From NCBI RefSeq assembly GCF_022829545.1, contig NZ_JAKSYM010000284.1:1-33554 (forward strand): DNA of 33,554 nt, given 5' to 3'. Shown here in pieces: positions 27,608 through 33,554 of this stretch; position 1 is the stretch's first letter; the number at the start of each line of letters is the position of its first letter. The stretch is from Methylobacterium sp. J-030. GTDB taxonomy: Bacteria > Pseudomonadota > Alphaproteobacteria > Rhizobiales > Beijerinckiaceae. The notes beneath the pieces were generated by a model, which ran no database searches, was not told the origin of the DNA, and saw only the letters and a program-made list of their open reading frames with translations. Both the position numbers and the translations under genes were made by a program.

Positions 27608-29059
27608 ATGATGAATCGCCGCTCGCTGATCGGAGCCGCGGGCCTCGCCCTGACGCCGCCCGCCCTGCAGGCCGGGCAGGCCGCCGAGGCGTCGAAGCCC
27701 CCCGCCAAGACGCCCCCGCCGCCCGTGACGAAGATCCTGGCGCAGTGGATCCTGGGATCCTCCTCTGACACCCTGCCGGAGAACGTCCGCCGCGAGGGCG
27801 TGCGCAGCTTCCTGAACTGGGTCGGCGTGGCGATCGGCGGCTCGCACCACGAAACCGTGGACGTCGCAGCCTCGGCCCTGCAGCCCTTCTCGGGGCCGCC
27901 CCAGGCCGGGCTGTTCGGCCGGACCGAACGCTTCGACATCATGAACGCCGCCTTCCTCAACGGCGTGGCAAGCCACATCTTCGACTTCGACGACACCCAC
28001 CTGAAGACGATCATCCACCCGGCCGGCCCCGTCGCCTCGGCGATCCTGGCCTATGCCGAGATGAAACCGGTCTCGGGCAAGGATTTCCTCGACGCCCTGG
28101 TGGTGGGGATCGAGACCGAGTGCCGGATCGGTAATTCCGTCTATCCGAACCATTACGATGCCGGCTGGCACATCACCGGCACCTGCGGGCCGTTCGGCGC
28201 GGCCGCCGCCGCCGGCAAGCTGATGGGGCTCACCGAGCAGCAGATGGTCTACGCGCTGGGACTCGCCGCCTCGCAGCCGGTGGGCCTGCGGGAATCGTTC
28301 GGCTCGATGAACAAGAGCTTCAACCCGGGCCGGGCGGCGGCGAACGGCCTGTTCGCTGCGATCCTGGCGGCCAAGGGCTTCACCTCGTCGGACGGGATGA
28401 TCGAGGCCAAACGCGGCTGGGCCAACACGATCTCCACCAAGCAGGACTGGTCGGAGATCACCGACGGCCTCGGCACCCGCTACGAGTCGCTGCTCAACAC
28501 CTACAAGCCCTTCGCCTGCGGCATCGTCATGCACCCGACGATCGACGCCGCGATCCAGATCCGCGACGCAGATCACGTCAAGCCGGAGGACATCAAGCGC
28601 GTCGACCTCAAGGTCCATCCGCTGGTGCTGGAGCTGACCGGCAAGACCGCGCCGAAGACCGGGCTGGAGGGCAAGTTCAGCATCTACCACGCCGCCGCGG
28701 TCGCCTTCGTGGAGGGGGCGGGCGGCGAGAAGCAGTTCAGCGACCGGGCGGTGAACGACCCCCGCGTGGTGGCGTTGCGCCAGAAGGTGATGCCGGTGGT
28801 GACTCCCGGCATCGACGCCGCGCAGGTCGACATGACCGTGACCCTGAACGACGGGCGGACGTTCCACCGCCACATCGATCACGCCATCGGCAGCGTCGAG
28901 AAGCCGATGTCGGATGCGCAGCTGGAGGCGAAGTTCACGGACCTCGCCGCGGGCGTGCTGCCGGAGACGCAGGCCAAGCGGGTGATGCAGCTCTGCTGGT
29001 CGCTGCCGGAGCTGAAGGATGCGGGCGACGTGATGCGGGCCGGCGTGCAGGGGGCGTGA
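27608..29059 (+). CDS. MmgE/PrpD family protein with Tat-like signal peptide
   Basis: The 483-residue protein belongs to the MmgE/PrpD superfamily (2-methylcitrate dehydratase, aconitate decarboxylase and relatives). The catalytic region shows HIFDFDDTHLKTIIHPAGP (123-141), which carries the family DFDDT motif. Further matches are LVVGIETECRIGNSV, GWHITGTCGPFGAAAAAGKL and KPFACGIVMHPTIDA. The N-terminus NRRSLIGAAGLALTPPALQA looks like a Tat or Sec signal with twin Arg, followed by a Pro-rich spacer (about 30-40). Canonical PrpD is cytoplasmic and starts near the helical domain, so this member is probably exported. There is no prpB/prpC neighbour, so the methylcitrate role is not supported. 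ATG 27608 follows a GGAG-rich site. The 259-base gap before it shows no gene. Confidence 0.85.
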   Translation: MMNRRSLIGAAGLALTPPALQAGQAAEASKPPAKTPPPPVTKILAQWILGSSSDTLPENVRREGVRSFLNWVGVAIGGSHHETVDVAASALQPFSGPPQAGLFGRTERFDIMNAAFLNGVASHIFDFDDTHLKTIIHPAGPVASAILAYAEMKPVSGKDFLDALVVGIETECRIGNSVYPNHYDAGWHITGTCGPFGAAAAAGKLMGLTEQQMVYALGLAASQPVGLRESFGSMNKSFNPGRAAANGLFAAILAAKGFTSSDGMIEAKRGWANTISTKQDWSEITDGLGTRYESLLNTYKPFACGIVMHPTIDAAIQIRDADHVKPEDIKRVDLKVHPLVLELTGKTAPKTGLEGKFSIYHAAAVAFVEGAGGEKQFSDRAVNDPRVVALRQKVMPVVTPGIDAAQVDMTVTLNDGRTFHRHIDHAIGSVEKPMSDAQLEAKFTDLAAGVLPETQAKRVMQLCWSLPELKDAGDVMRAGVQGA

Positions 29060-29113
29060 AGCCCGACGAGGCCAGCCGTTGACGACCTGCCGCCACGGCG
29101 GCAGGATCGCGCC

Positions 29114-29415
29114 ATGACCGACCTGCCTATGAAAGACATTCGCAAGATCAGCTTCGATGCCGCTCGAAGTGTTGCCGGCTCTCAGGCCGGCGATGCCGAA
29201 GTCGCCATCGGTCTCGATTCGTCCGACGAGCCCGTCTATTTCAACACGGTTCAACTCGAGCCAGGCCAGCCATCTATCCTGACGCCAGCCGATAAGATTC
29301 GGATCAGCCTGAAGATCAGAGACCTCTGATCGAGGCCGGAGACGAATGCTATCCAATCGTCCGTTTCCTGTCGCGCGACGACCGGGACGCCCGCACCCGT
29401 GCTCGATCCCCATGA
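29114..29415 (+). pseudogene. Small conserved protein, frameshifted
   Basis: ATG 29114 opens 71 codons (starting MTDLPMKDIRKISFDAARSV) and stops at TGA 29327-29329. The -1 frame continues without a start codon as LIEAGDECYPIVRFLSRDD and stops at 29413-29415, inside the start of the next gene. Joining the two, as if one C were restored in CTCCTG near 29326, gives a smooth protein of about 100 residues ending in RDLLIEAGDECYPI. This looks like a small rhizobial family that I recall only loosely, paired with a HEPN-like gene. The shift could be a sequencing error or real decay. The first half may still be translated. No heptamer suited to slippage is present here. Confidence 0.6.
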
Positions 29416-29896
29416 GTTGCTGCAGGTCGGGCGCGCCCTGGCGGCCGGACCTTCGCCGGTCGACGCCTAATGCCGTCGCGCGATCTCGTCAGCCTGCTAC
29501 GCGTTGTTTCATACGGCTCTGAAATTGGCGGCCGTGCGCTTCGTGGGCGCGCCGCACAGCCATACAGCGGCCTGCGCTTTGATCGATCGTGGGTTCGTCC
29601 ATGGTCGGATGAAGGACGGCTGCAGGTCGATCGACCGGCCAATCCTGGGGCAACGGCAACAGACGCTCTTGCGGCGGCGCAGCGTTTCACCCGAGGCACG
29701 GGTATTCGCAACCGTGTTCATGAGCTTGCAGGATTTGCGGCACAAGGCCGACTACGATCCCCAGGTGGTCGTCCAGCGATCGGACGCCGTAGACGCGTGC
29801 GATAAGTCCGAGGTCGCCGCCCAGGCCCTGGCCGCCATCGAACCGGTGGAGCTCGCGGATATCCTCGCTCTGCTCCTGGTCGAATTGCGGGCGTGA
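29399..29896 (+). pseudogene. HEPN-like domain protein with in-frame TAA
   Basis: A GTG at 29399, overlapping the end of the preceding frame, starts LDPHELLQVGRALAAG, but the frame is cut by TAA at 29468-29470 (codon 24). Beyond it the same frame runs on for 141 codons: CRRAISSACYALFHTALKLAA, HGRMKDGCRSIDRP, LQDLRHKADYDPQVVVQRSDA, ending LALLLVELRA. The RRAISSAxYALFHTALK block is typical of HEPN-like all-helical domains. A single substitution (TAC or TAT to TAA) explains the break. A shorter product could start at TTG 29504, but it would lack the first helix. As the partner gene is also broken, the unit is probably inactive. Confidence 0.7.
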
Positions 29897-30052
29897 CGAG
29901 GCCTTCGGCGCCACGCCGTGGCCTGAGGGGTATGCCCCGCCCACGATCGCGCCGCGCGGGATCGTTTTCCCCGCCCATGCCGTTCCTCGTGGGCGCGCCC
30001 CGTCCGACCCCGGTGGGCGCGCGCAGGTGGCGTTCGGGGCGCGGATCGCGGC

Positions 30053-32137
30053 ATGGCAACGAGAACCCCGGTCGGGGGTGAACCAGCGGGGCGGCAGGGC
30101 GCGTCCCCGATCCCGCCGCGCCCCGCGCGCGTCGCCGCCGCCGAGACGCCACGCGCCGCGATGGCATCGCCGGTGGTGGTGGGCGCCACCATCATCGCGG
30201 CGCTGTATTTCGGCCGCGATATCTTCATCCCGATCGCGATCGCGCTGCTCCTGTCGTTCGTGCTGACACCGCTGGTGAATCGCCTGCGGCGCCTGCGCCT
30301 GCCGCGGCTGGTGGCGGTGGGCGTGAGCGTCCTGCTGACCCTGGGGATCGTCGCGGCGCTGGCGACCCTGATTGGCATCCAGGCGGCGGATCTCGCGGGG
30401 GACGTCCCGCGCTACCGGTCCACGATCGAGCGCAAGGTCGACGGCCTGCGCGACTCCCCCGTCGGGCACCTGACCGCGTACGTGGCCAATATCGGCCGGG
30501 CTCTCCATACCGGCGGCAAGGAGGCGGGCCAGGAAGCGGGCCGGGAGGTCGGCAAGGAGGCGGCCAAGGCCGGCGGCGCTGCGGAGACGCCGGCTACCCC
30601 GCCGCAACCGGCGCCGGACCAGGCGGCGTCACCGCAGAAACCCATCGTGGTCGAGGTCGCCTCGACCCCGCCCGGGACGATGGAGATGTTTTCGACCGTG
30701 CTCGCGCCGGTGATGCACCCGCTCGCCACCGTGGGCATCGTGTTCGTGGTGCTGCTGTTCGTGCTGATGCAGCGGGAGGACCTGCGCGACCGGATGATCC
30801 GGCTCGCGGGGTCGAGCGACCTGCACCGCACCACCGTGGCGATCGACGACGCGGCGCGCCGACTCAGCCGCTACTTCGTGGTGCAGCTCGCCCTCAACGC
30901 CGCCTTCGGGGTCGTGGTCGGCATCGGGCTCTACGTCATTGGCGTGCCGAACCCGGTGCTCTGGGCGATCTTCGCGGCCCTGATGCGCTTCGTGCCCTAT
31001 CTCGGCGCGTTCGTGTCGGCGATCCTGCCGATGGCGCTCGCCGCCGCGGTCGATCCCGGCTGGAACATGATGATCGCGGTGGCGATCCTGTTCGTCGTGC
31101 TGGAACCGCTCACCGGCCAAGTGTTCGAGCCGATCTTCTACGGCCAGTCCACCGGTCTCTCGCCCTTCGCGGTGCTGGTCTCGGCCCTGTTCTGGACCTG
31201 GCTGTGGGGGCCCGTCGGCCTGCTGCTCTCCACGCCGCTCACCGCCTGCCTCGTGGTGCTCGGCCGCTACGTGGAGCACCTCGAATTCCTCGACGTGCTG
31301 TTCGGCGACCGGCCGGCGCTCACCCCCGTGCAGAACTTCTACCAGCGGATCCTCGCGGGTGATTCGGAGGAGGTGCTGGGCCATGCCGAGCTGATCCTGC
31401 AGCAATGCGCGCTCTCGTCCTACTACGACGAGGTGGTGCTCAAGGCGCTCGAACTCGCCGCCCGGGATGCCGCGCGGGGCGTGCTGACCGCCCGGCAGAA
31501 AGCGGCGATGCGCACGGCGCTGGGCGAGTTGATCGCCGACCTCGCCGACCGGAGCGACGCCGTCACGCAGGCCGCGGGGCAGGGGGGTGGCGCAGCAGGC
31601 GAGGGCGCCTGCAGCCCGCTGCCCATGGGCCCGGCGCCGGACGGCCTCGCGGCGGCCTGGACGCGGCAGGGCGCGGTGCTGTGCATCTCCGGGCGCGGCT
31701 TCCTCGACGAGGCCGCCGCCGCCATCCTGGCCCAGATCCTGGAGAAGCGCGGGATCGGCGCCCGCACCGTGCCCTTCGCCGAGGCGTCGGCGGCGCGGAT
31801 CGGGCGCTTCGAGCCCGGGCCGGCCCGGATGGTCTGCATCATCTCCCTGGTGCTCGACGGCGAGCCGACCCATCTGCGCCGCCTGATTCGGCGCCTGAAG
31901 GAACGGATACCCGGCGTGCCGGTTCTGCTCGGCCTCTGGCTCGCCCGGGACGACAATCGGGCCGCATCCGGCGCGCAGCGATCGGCGGGAGCCGACATGC
32001 AGGCCGGCTCGCTGCGGGCCGTCGTGGAGGCCGTCCTGGCCGCCGCGCAGGAACCGGAGCCCGGGGATGCCGCCGCAATCCATGCCCCTGCGGCCGGTGA
32101 CCGGGCTCGGCCGGCACACGCAGCCGCGGGGGCATGA
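30053..32137 (+). CDS. AI-2E-family permease with long cytoplasmic C-terminal region
   Basis: The 694-residue protein has an AI-2E/PerM-type membrane domain (about 37-405), with paired N-terminal helices (FIPIAIALLLSFVLTPL), a soluble loop (about 100-210) holding a Gly/Glu/Ala-rich and Pro-rich spacer, and the conserved LMRFVPYLGAFVS and FGQVFEPIFYG-like segments near 315-365. Members export small molecules or ions; autoinducer-2 transport is proven only for few. After the membrane part comes a soluble region of about 290 residues. Within it, residues 541-635 (starting AVLCISGRGFLDEAA) form an alternating alpha-beta domain resembling the cobalamin-binding Rossmann-like fold, but without the DxHxxG cobalamin motif. 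The start ATG 30053 has a weak upstream site; ATG 30161 is an alternative. Confidence 0.85.
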   Translation: MATRTPVGGEPAGRQGASPIPPRPARVAAAETPRAAMASPVVVGATIIAALYFGRDIFIPIAIALLLSFVLTPLVNRLRRLRLPRLVAVGVSVLLTLGIVAALATLIGIQAADLAGDVPRYRSTIERKVDGLRDSPVGHLTAYVANIGRALHTGGKEAGQEAGREVGKEAAKAGGAAETPATPPQPAPDQAASPQKPIVVEVASTPPGTMEMFSTVLAPVMHPLATVGIVFVVLLFVLMQREDLRDRMIRLAGSSDLHRTTVAIDDAARRLSRYFVVQLALNAAFGVVVGIGLYVIGVPNPVLWAIFAALMRFVPYLGAFVSAILPMALAAAVDPGWNMMIAVAILFVVLEPLTGQVFEPIFYGQSTGLSPFAVLVSALFWTWLWGPVGLLLSTPLTACLVVLGRYVEHLEFLDVLFGDRPALTPVQNFYQRILAGDSEEVLGHAELILQQCALSSYYDEVVLKALELAARDAARGVLTARQKAAMRTALGELIADLADRSDAVTQAAGQGGGAAGEGACSPLPMGPAPDGLAAAWTRQGAVLCISGRGFLDEAAAAILAQILEKRGIGARTVPFAEASAARIGRFEPGPARMVCIISLVLDGEPTHLRRLIRRLKERIPGVPVLLGLWLARDDNRAASGAQRSAGADMQAGSLRAVVEAVLAAAQEPEPGDAAAIHAPAAGDRARPAHAAAGA

Positions 32138-32244
32138 GTCCGCCGTTCCGCTCGCGGGGACTTGACGGCCGGGGGGACGCACCGGTTTCGTCAGCCGCCG
32201 GGCGGTCGATCGGGCCGGCCGCAGATGGACGGGGAAGTGAGCCG

Positions 32245-33033
32245 ATGAGCGTCGTCGAACTCGGGCGGTTCCTGGACGATCTGGCGGACGCGTCCGGGAA
32301 GGCGATCCTGCCGTTCTTCCGCGCCCAGTTCGGGCTCGACGACAAGGCGAGCGGTGGCGCCCCGTTCGATCCCGTCACGGAGGCCGACCGGGCCGCCGAG
32401 GTCGTGCTCCGGAAAATGATCGGCCAGACCTTTTCGGGCCACGGCATCCTGGGCGAGGAGTTCGGCGCCGAGCGGACCGATGCCGAGTGTGTCTGGGTGC
32501 TCGATCCGATCGACGGCACCCGGGCCTTCATCGCGGGGCTGCCGACCTGGGGCACGCTGATCGGGCTGACCCGCCACGGCGTGCCCGTGCGCGGGCTGAT
32601 GCACCAGCCCTATCTCGGCGAGCGCTTCACCGGCGACGGGAAGAGCGCCCGCCTGCGCGGGCCCGCGGGCGAGCGCACCCTGCTGACCCGCCGCTGCGGC
32701 GACCTCGCCCAGGCGATCCTGGCCTCCACGGATCCGCGGCTGTTCGCGGCCGGGGAGGAGGCCGCGCGCTTCCGGGCGCTGGAGGGGCAGGTGCGGATGT
32801 CGCGCTACGGCACCGATTGCTACGCCTATTGCATGCTGGCGGCGGGCCAGATCGATCTGGTGGTGGAGGCGGGGCTGAAGCCCTACGACATCGTCGCGCT
32901 GATCCCGATCATCGAGGGAGCCGGGGGGCGGATCACCACCTGGGACGGCGGCCCGGCGGCCGGGGGCGGTCGGATCGTGGCGGCCGGCGATCCGCGGCTG
33001 CACGCGGCGGCGCTGAAGGTGCTGAACCTGTGA
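32245..33033 (+). CDS. hisN: Histidinol-phosphatase, inositol-monophosphatase type
   Basis: HisN (262 aa) hydrolyses histidinol phosphate, the penultimate step of histidine synthesis in many alphaproteobacteria. The IMPase metal site is complete: GEEFG (E71/E72), WVLDPIDGTRAFIAGLP (84-100, with D87 and D90), and KPYDIVALIPIIEGAGG with D215. DPIDGTRAF with GLPTWGTLIGL is typical of the HisN branch rather than SuhB or CysQ. GGGGAAG upstream of ATG 32245 decides this start over one 37 codons earlier, which would overlap the permease stop. The last 41 bases form part of an inverted repeat repeated at the window end. Confidence 0.9.
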   Translation: MSVVELGRFLDDLADASGKAILPFFRAQFGLDDKASGGAPFDPVTEADRAAEVVLRKMIGQTFSGHGILGEEFGAERTDAECVWVLDPIDGTRAFIAGLPTWGTLIGLTRHGVPVRGLMHQPYLGERFTGDGKSARLRGPAGERTLLTRRCGDLAQAILASTDPRLFAAGEEAARFRALEGQVRMSRYGTDCYAYCMLAAGQIDLVVEAGLKPYDIVALIPIIEGAGGRITTWDGGPAAGGGRIVAAGDPRLHAAALKVLNL

Positions 33034-33180
33034 GGGCAGGGGGGCGGATTCTTTTGCGTGCCAGCGTTACGGCCGGAGACAAGGGCTCCCACGCTTATGA
33101 CGCGCGCCCTCCCTCCCCCCTTTGCGGGGGAGGGAGGGCGGCGCGCTTGCACAAGACCTTCGGGACCCATCCGCGTGCTG
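32993..33180 (+). repeat. Left arm of large inverted repeat including the hisN 3' end
   Basis: Bases 32993-33180 match the reverse complement of 33367-33554 at 181 of 188 positions. The first 94 bases are identical. There is one mismatch at 33087, and six more lie between 33141 and 33173. The arm covers the last 41 bases of hisN, the downstream region, and a palindromic hairpin. The true arm may start earlier, as its partner is cut by the window end. Confidence 0.95.
33105..33140 (+). terminator. Perfect 15-bp hairpin downstream of hisN
   Basis: The stem 33105-33119 pairs with 33126-33140 around a CTTTGC loop (C-rich arm, then G-rich arm). It belongs to the same palindromic repeat family as the insert in the GT39 gene. 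It may end the hisN transcript, but lacks a T-run. A copy lies at 33407-33442 in the other arm. Confidence 0.5.
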
Positions 33181-33366
33181 CTGAACGCGCCCGTCCTGCT
33201 CGCCAGCCTGATGCCGCCGGCGGCCGCCCGCGTGGATGCCCTTCCGAGCGCGCCGTCGACGGCCCTCGCCGGCGCCGGACAGTGACGGTGGCGCGCGGGG
33301 CGGGCGGGCAGTGAGGCGGCCCGCCGCCGGCGGCATCGGGCTGGCGCGCACGGCGGCAGCCTCATC

Positions 33367-33554
33367 CAGCACGGTGATGCGTCCCGCAGGTCTTGTGCAC
33401 GCGCGGCGCCCTCCCTCCCCCGCAAAGGGGGGAGGGAGGGCGCGCGTCATAAGCGTGGGGGCCCTTGTCTCCGGCCGTAACGCTGGCACGCAAAAGAATC
33501 CGCCCCCCTGCCCTCACAGGTTCAGCACCTTCAGCGCCGCCGCGTGCAGCCGCG
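33367..33554 (-). repeat. Right arm of the inverted repeat; start of a second hisN 3' end
   Basis: On the minus strand this arm reads out as the end of hisN (coding for PRLHAAALKVLNL and stop in 33514-33554), then its downstream sequence. So a second copy of at least the 3' end of hisN seems to lie past the window end, in tail-to-tail orientation, or the assembly folds back here. Confidence 0.9.

Noticed and set aside
26047..28014. Long minus-strand open frame across pncB and the gap before the MmgE/PrpD gene
   Set aside because: Mostly antisense of pncB. The part in the gap contains ARVFHNGG, which at first recalls VapB antitoxins, but the sequence after it does not match.
33058..33489. Similar peptides (MPALRPETRAPTLMTRA...) encoded by both arms of the inverted repeat
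   Set aside because: The similarity follows from the DNA inverted repeat. The frames pass through the palindromic hairpin and have no ribosome site, so I do not call genes.

Overview
The window is about 70% GC on most of its length, with dense alphaproteobacterial coding. The gene content, the GC-rich palindromic intergenic repeats and the gyrA type point to a Methylobacterium/Methylorubrum-like member of the Hyphomicrobiales. This is inference from gene content; no 16S or tRNA gene is present. The left edge lies in the 3' flank of an IS110 transposase and the right edge lies in a large inverted repeat. The window may therefore be a whole contig that broke at repeats on both sides.

Layout. 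1-1200: IS110 element with a structured leader. 1259-4780: tightly overlapping operon of an ArnT-like GT39 glycosyltransferase, a DPM1/ArnC-like GT2, a small LAB_N membrane protein and an FMN-binding PNPOx-like protein, closed by a hairpin. The first three look like a polyprenyl-phosphate-sugar module (synthase, small membrane partner, lipid-to-acceptor transferase). 5014-10743: chemoreceptor, RarD-type transporter, a PAS-PAS hybrid histidine kinase with two receiver domains, and a small overlapping protein. 10980-11940: a low-GC island with two small unrecognised genes; the second is split by a -1 shift exactly at a U UUU UUA heptamer. 11936-16661: P1-family (DmpA/NylC-type) self-cleaving peptidase, beta-hydroxyacid dehydrogenase, Cache-type chemoreceptor and S49 peptidase. 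16871-22303: His-rich secreted protein, gyrA, coaD, secreted cyclophilin, TolA/TonB-C-like protein and cytoplasmic cyclophilin. 22375-23065: HigB/HigA-type toxin-antitoxin pair wedged against mobA. 23016-24825: mrp-mobA on the minus strand. 24997-27348: small secreted protein, general-stress FMN protein with a textbook terminator, and pncB. 27608-29059: MmgE/PrpD protein with a Tat-like signal. 29114-29896: a two-gene unit (small protein plus HEPN-like protein) in which both genes are broken, one by a frameshift and one by a nonsense codon. 30053-33033: AI-2E-family permease with a long cytoplasmic C-terminus, then hisN. 32993-33554: inverted repeat whose two arms both carry the 3' end of hisN.

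Most genes are housekeeping or signalling genes. The most unusual material is the split gene with an in-phase slippery heptamer, the palindromic repeat inserted in frame inside the ArnT-like gene (related to the palindrome after hisN), the hisN tail-to-tail inverted repeat, the doubly broken HEPN unit, and the inverted repeat upstream of gyrA.
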